Positions 52,162 to 60,909 of a stretch of 64,000 nt of DNA are shown here, in pieces. Every line of letters starts with the position of its first letter. Within the stretch, counting starts at the first letter, position 1. Origin of the DNA: SEAL01 sp032153715 (lineage in GTDB: Bacteria > Patescibacteriota > Saccharimonadia > Saccharimonadales > Saccharimonadaceae); the NCBI GenBank assembly GCA_032153715.1, contig JALDYR010000001.1, positions 248,001-312,000 on the forward strand, written 5' to 3'. The notes under the pieces were generated by a model that saw nothing but the letters and a program-made list of their open reading frames with translations, made no database searches and had not been told where the DNA came from. A program made the position numbers and the translations under genes.

Positions 52162-52917
52162 TTAGTCGAGCGAAAAGAGCTCTATGGCATTTGCCGACGT
52201 TATCGAAGCTAATTCTTCGAGTTGGACACCACGTAATTTCGCGTGGTGCGCTGCAACGTGTGCGACATATGCTGGCTGATTTACTGTACCACGCTTTGGC
52301 GCTGGCGTCAAGAATGGTGCATCTGTTTCTAGCAACATTCGTTCTATCGGCACAGCATTAAACATAGTTTGTTGCGCTGTGTCTTTTGTAAACGTACTTA
52401 TCCCGTTGACGCCAATATACAACCCCCGCTTTAGTCCCTGCTCAAGATTCTCTTTGGAGTCCGTAAAACTATGCAGCTCCCCGCGAATACCGTGAAAGTT
52501 ATCAAAGATTGGCCAAAAATCATCGAAGGCTTCCCGAACATGGAAAATAATTGGCAAATTGTTGTCGAGTGCTGATTGAATTTGCGACTCGAGTGCTATG
52601 ATTTGCACCTCGCGAGGACTATGGGTGTAAAAATAATCGAGGCCGATCTCGCCAACTGCCACGAGGCGCACTCCGTTTGAAGCGGCAAGGCCTTGAATCA
52701 AACCATAGCCATCTTTCGTATCGTGCGGATGCACCCCAACCGCGGCGTACGCATCATCAGACTGAGCGGCAAAATCAAGTGCTGCCTGAGAGCTTTTTTC
52801 ATTCGTCCCAACGCAAATCATTTTGCGCACATCCGCCTCATGGGCACTGCGACGCACATCTTCGACTGCTAGGCTATAGTCGGCCTCGTGAATATGGCAG
52901 TGAGTGTCGACCAACAT
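52162..52917 (-). CDS. tatD: TatD-family metal-dependent DNase
   Basis: Mg-dependent hydrolase of the amidohydrolase fold, linked to DNA repair and quality control. Metal ligands are visible: VDTHCHIHEADY at the start, GEIGLDYFY, FHVREAFDDF, HSFTDS and LLETDAPFL. Length 251 aa, normal. Its ATG follows the metG stop directly (TAAATG), so the genes are coupled. Confidence 0.95.
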   Translation of the reverse strand: MLVDTHCHIHEADYSLAVEDVRRSAHEADVRKMICVGTNEKSSQAALDFAAQSDDAYAAVGVHPHDTKDGYGLIQGLAASNGVRLVAVGEIGLDYFYTHSPREVQIIALESQIQSALDNNLPIIFHVREAFDDFWPIFDNFHGIRGELHSFTDSKENLEQGLKRGLYIGVNGISTFTKDTAQQTMFNAVPIERMLLETDAPFLTPAPKRGTVNQPAYVAHVAAHHAKLRGVQLEELASITSANAIELFSLD

Positions 52918-54414
52918 TTACTTGCTTTCGGCTATTTTTGGCGCACGAGGATCGGGCGTATGGAGGTATACCTTCGGGAAAAGAATAGCGGTGTCAGCAG
53001 CAATAACGCCCGTTTCAAACGTCGCTTGGATTTTTCGAGCCGCGTTTGGCATAAATGGCACAAGGAGGTCGCCGATCTGCAACAAAGCACCGACAGCCTG
53101 AGCAAGCACTTCAGACAAATGAGCCTCGGCCTCGGTATCCGTTTCGCGCTTTTTCGCGATTTCCCACGGCTTGACGCTCTCTAGGTATTGGTTAAGGCTA
53201 CGGACCGTTGTCCAGACTTCATCGAGCGCTACATTAAAATTCAAACTATTCATCGCATCGCGATATGGCTTCATATCATGTTCGGCTTGCGGCGCGTCGC
53301 CAATCACACCAGCCTGGTAGCGAGTCACCATGCTTGCCACACGCTGTACCAGATTACCAAGATCGTTGCCTAGCTCGTTATTGTAAGCGTTCTCAAACTT
53401 CTCCCAGGTAAAGTCACCGTCATCCAATGTAGGAATGTGACGCGAGAAAAAGTAACGGAACGCATCGAGACCATACTGATCAATCACATCATTTGGATCA
53501 ACGACATTGCCAATCGACTTACTCATCTTGACGTTACCAACGTTAACATGACCGTGAACAAGTAGCTTTTTCGGCAAAGACACTTCAAGCCCAAGCAGCA
53601 TCGCCGGCCAAATGCCCGCGTGAAAACGAAGAATATCCTTACCAATCACCTGCACGTCAGCAGGCCAAAATTCCTTCCACTCTTCGCGGTCCGGGTAGCC
53701 AATCACGGTAATATAGTTTGCCAGCGCATCAAGCCACACATACATGACTTGGTCTGGGTCATTTGGCACCGGTACACCCCAACTGAGGTTTTTGCGCGGA
53801 CGTGAGATACTGACATCTTTGACACCATCTTTAATCAGCTCAAGGAATTCTTTTTTACGGAACTCAGGCACAATTTGCATACGACCTTTTTCAATTGCCT
53901 CGCGAATTTTGTCGCTAAAGGCGCTCGTCTTTAGATAGTAATTTTCTTCGCTGACGCGTTCGTACGGCTTTTGGTGATCAGGGCAGACGCCACCCGTTGC
54001 GTCAACTTCCTTGTCGGTAAAGAAGGCTTCATGTCCAACGCAGTACCATCCCTCGTATGTACCTTTATAGATATAAGGCTGTAGCTTTTGCCAAATCCAT
54101 TGCACGGCAGCAACGTGATGGTCATCAGTGGTCCGCACGAAATCTGTATACTCCGCACCGACTTTGGTCATAAGCGTCTGAAAATTACCGTACATCTGAT
54201 CAGTGTATGTTTTTGGATCAATGCCGGCTTCAGCTGCTTTAGCGGCAATTTTGTTGCCATGCTCGTCAGTACCAACCTGAAAACGTACCTGGTGGCCATT
54301 TTGTTTTTGGTAGCGTGACCAAATATCCGCCAGCAGATAATCGAGGGCGTTACCAATATGTGGCGTACCGTTAACGTACGGAATTGCAGTCGTAATGTAT
54401 AAGTTTTTTCCCAT
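52918..54414 (-). CDS. metG: Methionyl-tRNA synthetase
   Basis: Charges tRNA-Met. Class I signatures PYVNGTPHIGNALDY (HIGH-like) and KMSKSIGN are clear. The knuckle region (residues about 120-155) retains only one obvious zinc-type Cys (VCPDHQKPYE), so it may be a metal-free form. The protein ends after the anticodon-binding domain (498 aa) without the C-terminal dimerisation EMAP-like domain. TATAAT at 54423-54428 ends 8 nt before the ATG. Confidence 0.97.
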   Translation of the reverse strand: MGKNLYITTAIPYVNGTPHIGNALDYLLADIWSRYQKQNGHQVRFQVGTDEHGNKIAAKAAEAGIDPKTYTDQMYGNFQTLMTKVGAEYTDFVRTTDDHHVAAVQWIWQKLQPYIYKGTYEGWYCVGHEAFFTDKEVDATGGVCPDHQKPYERVSEENYYLKTSAFSDKIREAIEKGRMQIVPEFRKKEFLELIKDGVKDVSISRPRKNLSWGVPVPNDPDQVMYVWLDALANYITVIGYPDREEWKEFWPADVQVIGKDILRFHAGIWPAMLLGLEVSLPKKLLVHGHVNVGNVKMSKSIGNVVDPNDVIDQYGLDAFRYFFSRHIPTLDDGDFTWEKFENAYNNELGNDLGNLVQRVASMVTRYQAGVIGDAPQAEHDMKPYRDAMNSLNFNVALDEVWTTVRSLNQYLESVKPWEIAKKRETDTEAEAHLSEVLAQAVGALLQIGDLLVPFMPNAARKIQATFETGVIAADTAILFPKVYLHTPDPRAPKIAESK

Positions 54415-54442
54415 TAGGGCATATTATAACAGATAACCACCC

Positions 54443-55216
54443 CTAAAAGTAGATTCGAGTCAGATCCAGCCACTGCTGAATACTGAGATCTTCAGCGCGA
54501 GCGTCAGGGCTGATACCCGCTTTAGCAAGCAGCACTTCAACCTCACCTTTTTCAATACGAAGCCCCCCGGCAAGTGACGAGCGGAGCTTTTTGCGCTTCG
54601 CTGAAAAGCCAGCTTTGACAAGCGTAAAGAACTGTTTTTCTGGCACATCACCCAGCAGCGACTGCGGACGCGTCTTTAGTACGACGACCTGTGAGTCAAC
54701 TTTTGGCGGCGGCGTGAACAGTTCAGCTGGCACGACATCACCAAGACTAACGTCTGCGAACAGTTGTGCGCTAATCGCCAAAATACTCATATCACCCGGG
54801 GTTGCTGCAAGACGTTCAGCAACTTCTTTCTGAATCAGCAAGACAGCAACTGATGGTTTGTTTTCGGCAGTCATTAGCAGCTGTACAATTTTACTCGTAA
54901 TGTAGTACGGCACATTTGCCGCGACTTTATATCCCTTTGGCTGTGTCGAAAGATCAAAAGCCAGAATGTCACTTTCAATCACGGTGAGGTTTTTGCCAGG
55001 GAATTGCGCCGGCAGCTTGCGAGCAAGGTCAGGGTCAAATTCTACTGAGGTGACCTGGCGAGCACGACGAAGTAGAACACTCGTCAGCGTTCCGAGGCCC
55101 GGGCCAATTTCAAGCACGACATCATCACTCGTGAGTTCGGCACAGTCGGCGATATGCTCGAGGACCATACGATCATGCAGCCAGTGTTGGCCAAGTGATT
55201 TTTTAGGGCCACTCAT
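54443..55216 (-). CDS. rsmA: 16S rRNA adenine dimethyltransferase KsgA
   Basis: Dimethylates two adenosines in helix 45 of 16S rRNA. Visible are KKSLGQHWLHD, the SAM motif LEIGPGLGTLTSVLL, motif IV NVPYYITS (NLPY-like) and the C-terminal RNA-binding helical domain. Length 257 aa. Its ATG overlaps the stop of the Rpf-like gene by one base (TAATG). Confidence 0.96.
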   Translation of the reverse strand: MSGPKKSLGQHWLHDRMVLEHIADCAELTSDDVVLEIGPGLGTLTSVLLRRARQVTSVEFDPDLARKLPAQFPGKNLTVIESDILAFDLSTQPKGYKVAANVPYYITSKIVQLLMTAENKPSVAVLLIQKEVAERLAATPGDMSILAISAQLFADVSLGDVVPAELFTPPPKVDSQVVVLKTRPQSLLGDVPEKQFFTLVKAGFSAKRKKLRSSLAGGLRIEKGEVEVLLAKAGISPDARAEDLSIQQWLDLTRIYF

Positions 55217-56358
55217 TAGCGGTAAATATCCGGCAGCGGCTTACCGCAATTTGGCCAAGGACTCCAACCGCGTCGCAGGTATAGTTTATGCGCCGCTTCG
55301 TCCTGTTGTGCTGGAGTGGCATTTCGATAGAGGGCAGGATCAGCAACCGTACCCCATGTTTGACGATCAAACTGATAGGCGCCGTAGTAGCCAGCCGGAT
55401 TCCAGCTATTATACCCACCTTCACAGCTTCGTAGTTTCGCTAGTGCTGCAGCAAAATCTCCACTGAATGACGGCTTGGCACCGACAATCTCAACCTGCTT
55501 TTTTGGCGCCTGTGTCACGACACTTTGAATTTCTTTACGACTCAATTCCTGACCGTTTCGCATCTCGATTTCGTAACTTACCGTCCGCTTGCCTTTTTCG
55601 CCTGGCGTCTTGACTTCGCGGTAACCAACTTCACGATCGGCATCTTGGATCTTTTCAACCTCAAAGGCGATGTTCTGGTCTTCGGTGACAGTCTGTTTGC
55701 CATTGCGCCACAGCTCAATTGTCATGCCGCTAGTAATCACCGTCTTGCGATCAACTGACAATGTGTCGTCCTGCGCAAGCGTTACCTTCTTTGATGACAG
55801 CATCTCGCCAACTGTCTTTGCCTGCGTATACGCCTGGGTCTTTTTGCCATACAGTATCAGGGTAATCGGCGTCGCGCGCTCAATAACTAAACGAACACTC
55901 GCGCCTTCGGCGACAATATCGTCAGTGGCCGTCAGCGTCGTTTTATCTTCGTCATGTAACGTAATGCCTGCATCTTGTGCAATTTTATCTGCCGTTTGAT
56001 ATGCGGTCATGATTTTTTGGCGAATAGCGCCGTCGTTAACAATAACTGGGCGCGCTCGATAGATATTCACCGTGTAGTCAGTGGCGACCAGCTTCTCGTC
56101 AAGCCCAGGCTCAACCGTATCCTTGGCATCAAGATTGACATTCGCTTCCTCAAGCGCAGCCTGAATTGTCCCGGCGTGCGTCAAGATAACTTTTTCTTCG
56201 CCGCGATCATGAATTGTCACCAAGCGCCCGCCGCGCGTCTGCTGACCGTCATCTGCACGCGCCGTTGTAATGTAAAGAATTGCCCCTAGAAAAGCAAAAA
56301 CCAGACACGCAATAATGATCATGCCTAGTGGAGTGGTTGATTTACGAACTAGCGCTCT
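55216..56358 (-). CDS. RpfB-like resuscitation-promoting factor (DUF348-G5-Rpf)
   Basis: Secreted or anchored peptidoglycan lytic transglycosylase. One membrane segment (residues about 13-33), then three DUF348 repeats (e.g. VILTHAGTIQAALEEANVNL; GITLHDEDKTTL; GEMLSSKKVTLAQDDTLSVD), a G5 domain (EVGYREVKTPGEKGKRTVSYE) and an Rpf domain at the end (LRSCEGGYNSWNPAGYYGAY, GWSPWPNCGK) with the catalytic Glu in CEGG. This is the architecture of actinobacterial RpfB. I start at the ATG at 56358; an upstream GTG is less likely. 380 aa. Confidence 0.93.
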   Translation of the reverse strand, partial: RALVRKSTTPLGMIIIACLVFAFLGAILYITTARADDGQQTRGGRLVTIHDRGEEKVILTHAGTIQAALEEANVNLDAKDTVEPGLDEKLVATDYTVNIYRARPVIVNDGAIRQKIMTAYQTADKIAQDAGITLHDEDKTTLTATDDIVAEGASVRLVIERATPITLILYGKKTQAYTQAKTVGEMLSSKKVTLAQDDTLSVDRKTVITSGMTIELWRNGKQTVTEDQNIAFEVEKIQDADREVGYREVKTPGEKGKRTVSYEIEMRNGQELSRKEIQSVVTQAPKKQVEIVGAKPSFSGDFAAALAKLRSCEGGYNSWNPAGYYGAYQFDRQTWGTVADPALYRNATPAQQDEAAHKLYLRRGWSPWPNCGKPLPDIYR

Positions 56359-56410
56359 CATAAAAAATAGTTGGCACACCTCAAGTGCGACTTATCTGAG
56401 TATAGCAAAA

Positions 56411-56896
56411 TCAATCTTGTTTGGACAGAGCAGAAAGCGCAAGCGGAACGACCGACGCGACCGATGATGGTAATGCATCAAGCGGCCACCATTCAATCGA
56501 ACTAATTTCGCGCGGATTATGCATAACCGCTGGCAGCTGCGACTTTTTGACTTTTGTATAAAAAATAGGCGCTTCATACGGCATACCATCTCGTTGTCGC
56601 GTCAGCGTCACGACATGCTTGAGCCGACTCACCGGAACGTGGATTCCCGTCTCTTCATGAAGCTCACGAACAGCTGCAGCGTCAGCCGACTCACCGCGCT
56701 CAATCCCACCGCCAGGCAATGTACGTCGCCCATTCGAAATCACTCCGCGAACAAGCAGCAGTTCGTCGTCTTCATTCACGACAATCAAGCGGGCTCGCTT
56801 TTGACCACTCAATCGTGTCCAGGCTCGCAGCGCCAGAATAGCTAGCGGGCTAATGCCGCGCCCAAATGACTGATACAGCTGACGTCGTCGGCTCAC
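56411..56896 (-). CDS. NUDIX hydrolase
   Basis: A 161-aa protein with a standard Nudix box: GGGIERGESADAAAVRELHE followed by ETGI. Before it, a basic start (MSRRRQLYQSFGRG) and LIVVNEDDELLLVRG. Likely hydrolyses a nucleoside diphosphate derivative; substrate not predictable. Coupled to uvrD by a 4-bp overlap (ATGA), which may point to nucleotide clean-up linked to repair. Confidence 0.92.
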   Translation of the reverse strand: MSRRRQLYQSFGRGISPLAILALRAWTRLSGQKRARLIVVNEDDELLLVRGVISNGRRTLPGGGIERGESADAAAVRELHEETGIHVPVSRLKHVVTLTRQRDGMPYEAPIFYTKVKKSQLPAVMHNPREISSIEWWPLDALPSSVASVVPLALSALSKQD

Positions 56897-58998
56897 AACT
56901 TCTCCAGGTGGGCATATTCGGCATTCAACTTCTTCGTCACGCCGTCATCAAAACTAATCGTCACCGCCAAACCATCGATGTCGGTAATTTCACCACTCCC
57001 AAATGCCGCGCTACGCACTCGATCACCAATGCCAAACGGCAACTCATCGCTAAAGTATTCCGCCTCTTGATGCGTCACCGGCTCATCAATGGCTGCGAGC
57101 TGATCGCCCATATCAGCGATAAAGCGCGATACCGGATTATAGCCACGCTGGCCAAATTGCAAGCGACTCTGCGCATAGCTCAGATGCAACTCCTCACGGG
57201 CGCGAGTCATTCCGACATAGCACAAGCGCCGCTCTTCTTCGAGTTCGCTCGGTCCAGATTCATACACGCGAGAATGCGGGAAAATTCCTTCTTCCATTCC
57301 CACCATAAAAACGACCGGAAACTCCAATCCCTTGGCAGCGTGAATTGTCATAAGCGTCACTTTTTCTTTGCCAGCTGCCGTATCAGCACTGCTGACAAGC
57401 GCTACTTCTTCGAGGAACTCAGGTAGATCAGCAAAGACCTGAACTTCCGAAATCAAGGCACCAAGGTTTAAGTCACGCTCCTCGGCTTGTGGCGTACCGT
57501 CAAGAATAAAGTCTCGATAACCAGTCAGCTTAAGCAGCTTTTCAATAATGTCCGCTGGCGTTGCATTCTCTTGCGTCATCGCCTGCAAAATACGCAGCTT
57601 ACTCCCCAGGTCCGCCAGTGCCGTTCGTGCTCGGGCGGTCACGCTACTTGTTTGCTCGACGTTATTTAACGCAGCGATAATATCCATGCCGGTTTCTGCC
57701 TGCCAGATCAAGAATTTTTCAACACTCGTCGCACCAATACCACGCGTTGGCGTGTTAACGATTCGGCTAAAGCTCATACGGTCATTCGGTTGATGCACCA
57801 GGCGTAAGTAGGCGATGATGTCTTTAATTTCTTTACGATCATAAAATCGCACGCCGCCAACTAGCTGATACGGAATACGTTGCAAACGCAGGGCGCGCTC
57901 AAGTGTGTAGCTCTGTGCATTGGTGCGATATAGCACCGCAAAATCACCATAGCCGCGCGCGCCCATTGATTTTTGCGTTCCGATTCGCCCCGCAACAAGA
58001 CTCGCCTCTTCCGCTTCGTCGTAGGTCGCGTGCACTTGAACTGGCGCACCCGCACCAAGTGCGGTCCAAAGCTTTTTGTCAGTCCGCTGCACGTTCTTGG
58101 TAATGACGTTATTGGCCGCTTCGAGAATGGCACTCGTACTGCGATAATTCTGTTCCAGTTTGATAACTTTCGTGCCCGGAAAATCACGTTCGAAATTCAA
58201 AATATTCGTAAAGTCTGCCCCGCGCCAGCTATAAATCGACTGCCAATCGTCACCAACCACACAAATATTGCGATCATCATTGACGAGACTTTTGACAATC
58301 GCATATTGCGCTGCATTTGTATCCTGATATTCGTCAATCAATACGTGCTTGAAATGCGCTCGCCACTTATCGCGAACTTCCGTGCGCTCGCGAAGCAAGC
58401 GAACAACCTCAATCAATAAATCATCAAAATCAAGCGCACCCGCTTCTTGGCGTAGTTTTTCATAGTGAGCATAAATCTTTGCGACACTTTGTTGAAACGG
58501 ATAGTGTGCCTGAGACTCCATATCACCCGGCGTCTGCAGTTCGTTCTTGGCGTTTGAAATCGCACTGCTCACTGCTCGTGGTTTGATTTGCTTATCGCCA
58601 ATCGACAATTGCTTCATCGCTTGTTTAATCAATCCCTGGCGGTCGTCTTCGTCGTAAATAACAAAGTTAGGCGCGATACCGATCGCTCCACCATCCACGC
58701 GCAGCATGCGCACGCAAATGCCATGGAATGTTCCCATCCACGGCATAAAACCACGGTGAGCACCATCCTGTGCAAGGAGCACACCAAGGCGTTCGCGCAT
58801 CTCGCGTGCTGCCTTATTCGTAAAGGTGACTGCTAAAATTTCATTCGGCCAAATCGACTCGTGTTTGATTAAGTACGCAATTCGATGCGTCAGCGTTTTC
58901 GTTTTTCCACTTCCCGCGCCGGCCAAAATCAAGACAGGGCCGGTCGTAGTTTTCACAGCCTCGGCTTGGGCTGGGTTTAGTTCTTCAAGCAAATCCAT
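56893..58998 (-). CDS. pcrA: ATP-dependent DNA helicase UvrD/PcrA
   Basis: Superfamily 1A 3'-5' helicase. Motifs: Q motif LNPAQAEAV, Walker A LAGAGSGKTKTLTHRIA near residue 28, TFTNKAAREM, motif II VLIDEYQDTNAAQY, motif III VGDDWQSIYSWRGA, motif IV LEQNYRS, motif V TIHAAKGLEFPVVF, motif VI VGMTRAREELHL. The end carries the PcrA tudor-like RNA polymerase-binding domain (GDRVRSAAFGSGEITDI). TATACT (59006-59011) ends 7 nt before the ATG, consistent with a leaderless mRNA. Confidence 0.97.
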   Translation of the reverse strand: MDLLEELNPAQAEAVKTTTGPVLILAGAGSGKTKTLTHRIAYLIKHESIWPNEILAVTFTNKAAREMRERLGVLLAQDGAHRGFMPWMGTFHGICVRMLRVDGGAIGIAPNFVIYDEDDRQGLIKQAMKQLSIGDKQIKPRAVSSAISNAKNELQTPGDMESQAHYPFQQSVAKIYAHYEKLRQEAGALDFDDLLIEVVRLLRERTEVRDKWRAHFKHVLIDEYQDTNAAQYAIVKSLVNDDRNICVVGDDWQSIYSWRGADFTNILNFERDFPGTKVIKLEQNYRSTSAILEAANNVITKNVQRTDKKLWTALGAGAPVQVHATYDEAEEASLVAGRIGTQKSMGARGYGDFAVLYRTNAQSYTLERALRLQRIPYQLVGGVRFYDRKEIKDIIAYLRLVHQPNDRMSFSRIVNTPTRGIGATSVEKFLIWQAETGMDIIAALNNVEQTSSVTARARTALADLGSKLRILQAMTQENATPADIIEKLLKLTGYRDFILDGTPQAEERDLNLGALISEVQVFADLPEFLEEVALVSSADTAAGKEKVTLMTIHAAKGLEFPVVFMVGMEEGIFPHSRVYESGPSELEEERRLCYVGMTRAREELHLSYAQSRLQFGQRGYNPVSRFIADMGDQLAAIDEPVTHQEAEYFSDELPFGIGDRVRSAAFGSGEITDIDGLAVTISFDDGVTKKLNAEYAHLEKL

Positions 58999-59043
58999 TA
59001 TGTCTAGTATATAAGACTTATGCCTTGAGGGCCAGTCACATGA

Positions 59044-60075
59044 CTAGCTCGTCAAGAGATAAAATGCCGCAGCCGCGCCGCCACCTATGGCGATCAAAAG
59101 AATCGTCAAAATAACCCACAGCCAACCAGACGGATGTTTTGCCGGATGATTTAGTGGCTGGTGGTAATCATTAACGTCGTAAATTGCTCCGCTTTTTTCA
59201 AGTGGAGTAACTGCGTCTGTCGACTCTGGCGAAGGTGCCGCCACTGGCTCGCTCACCGTCGTAGATGCCTCAGGGGTGGCGACCTCCGACTCATCACCAA
59301 GCTCGAGCGAACCCTGCGACTCAATCGCCAAGAGTGCGTCATGATACTCGTCAGGTACTGATACAATTTTCTCTGGTGCTAATGGCAGCTGGGCCGTACT
59401 ATCAGTAGCTGGCGCATCGTCTACAGAAGTCACGTCATCAGTAAGTTCCGTCGCTTCGCTACTTTTCATCTCACTAGTTTCGGTCGGTGCACCACCTAAA
59501 GGACGCTTCTCTACCTTTGCATCGGCAAGAAATGGTGTAGAGAGGGGCTCGACTGGTGCTACAGCAGTCACTGCCGTCTCAGCAGGGGCTGGCGCAGCAA
59601 CAACTTGGGGTGCTTCTGGCGATGCCACTTCTTTCGGCTCTGATTTTTCAGGAGCTACAACTTCAGCTTTCTCCTCCTTGTCGACGTGAGGTAATTCAAC
59701 AACAGGATTAGGCTTTTGCTGCGGCGTAGACGCGACAGACACTGATTTTACGGGAGCAGCTGGTGATGGCGATGCAGACTTCATGTCCGCTGACGGATGC
59801 ATAACATCCATAAAACGACCACCACTACGGCCCTTGCTTGTCGGCACTTCAATGACGCGATCAGCAGAAGCACCTTCACTTGGCAACGTGATTGTTTCAC
59901 TTCCAATTTTTTTTGCTACTTCTTCAACTTTTTCGTAGGCTGGCTGCTCGTCTTCATTCAGAGTTGGTGCAATTGCGAGCGTCTTTTGAGGATCCCTGTC
60001 ATCAGCTTGAGGCTTGACACCCCCCATCAATGAGTGGACGGCTTTATCCAACTCGTCGAAATCTAGGTCCTTCAT
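59044..60075 (-). CDS. Acidic, low-complexity tail-anchored membrane protein
   Basis: A 343-aa protein: a short helical start (MKDLDFDELDKAVHSLMGG), a long Ala/Pro/Glu/Ser/Val-rich region without predicted fold (residues about 40-300), and a single hydrophobic segment at the very C-terminus (LWVILTILLIAIGGGAAAAF). The bulk should lie in the cytoplasm. I start at the ATG at 60075, 4 nt after the tpi stop; a longer frame would overlap tpi. No known family. Its constant place after tpi in one transcript is unexplained. Confidence 0.75.
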   Translation of the reverse strand: MKDLDFDELDKAVHSLMGGVKPQADDRDPQKTLAIAPTLNEDEQPAYEKVEEVAKKIGSETITLPSEGASADRVIEVPTSKGRSGGRFMDVMHPSADMKSASPSPAAPVKSVSVASTPQQKPNPVVELPHVDKEEKAEVVAPEKSEPKEVASPEAPQVVAAPAPAETAVTAVAPVEPLSTPFLADAKVEKRPLGGAPTETSEMKSSEATELTDDVTSVDDAPATDSTAQLPLAPEKIVSVPDEYHDALLAIESQGSLELGDESEVATPEASTTVSEPVAAPSPESTDAVTPLEKSGAIYDVNDYHQPLNHPAKHPSGWLWVILTILLIAIGGGAAAAFYLLTS

Positions 60076-60079
60076 TCGC

Positions 60080-60862
60080 CTACTGCTCCGACCCCATGAC
60101 AGTGCCATGTGCCTTTTCGACTATCGACACGAAAGATTGCAGTTCAAGACTCGCGCCGCCAACCAGCAGCCCGTCAACACCTTCAACCTGCAAATACGTC
60201 GTTGTGCTCTCTGGCTTGACGCTCCCTCCATAGAGGACGCGAATTGATTCAGCCGCCGCTTCGCCATAAAGATGTCGGATTTGGCTACGAATCGCTTTGA
60301 CCGCCTTTGCAACATCACGCGGCAGTGCGTTATTACCCGTGCCAATTGCCCATACTGGTTCATAGGCAATAACAACATTTTCCAATTCTTCACTCGTTAC
60401 GTTCGCAAGTCCCCCGACGAGCTGATCATGAAGAATATCATTCGTCTCACCCTCAGCGCGTTGATGGGCCGTCTCGCCGATACACAACACTGGACGAATA
60501 TGGTTGCGAATAGCCGCCTGCACTTTAGCACGTGTTTCTTTGTCGTTTTCATGAAAGACATGGCGACGCTCACTATGGCCAACGATACCGTATTCAACTA
60601 AACCGCGCAGCTGTGCCGCTGACACCTCACCAGTAAAAGCGCCCTGGTCACGGTGGTAAAAATTTTGGGCCGCAAGCTTAAATTGACGACGATTAATCTG
60701 CAGGCTTACCGGCTGCAAGGCAAGCGCCGTTGGCGCCAGGACAACCTCGACATCACGATGTACGGCAACCTTATCGGCAAGGTGATGCACGAAAAGACTC
60801 GCCTCGTGAATATTGAGATTCATTTTCCAGTTACCAATGATCAATTTCTTGCGCTGAGCCAT
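60080..60862 (-). CDS. tpiA: Triose-phosphate isomerase
   Basis: Interconverts dihydroxyacetone phosphate and glyceraldehyde 3-phosphate. Visible: IIGNWKMN with the catalytic Asn and Lys, GHSERR with the electrophile His, VIAYEPVWAIGTGN with the catalytic Glu, loop 6, and VLYGGSVKPES phosphate-binding. Length 260 aa, normal. Follows pgk by 47 nt on the same strand, a glycolytic operon. Confidence 0.97.
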   Translation of the reverse strand: MAQRKKLIIGNWKMNLNIHEASLFVHHLADKVAVHRDVEVVLAPTALALQPVSLQINRRQFKLAAQNFYHRDQGAFTGEVSAAQLRGLVEYGIVGHSERRHVFHENDKETRAKVQAAIRNHIRPVLCIGETAHQRAEGETNDILHDQLVGGLANVTSEELENVVIAYEPVWAIGTGNNALPRDVAKAVKAIRSQIRHLYGEAAAESIRVLYGGSVKPESTTTYLQVEGVDGLLVGGASLELQSFVSIVEKAHGTVMGSEQ

Positions 60863-60909
60863 GTTTATACCGCTTATGCCTATCTTTATGTTTAAGTGTA
60901 TCTTATTTA

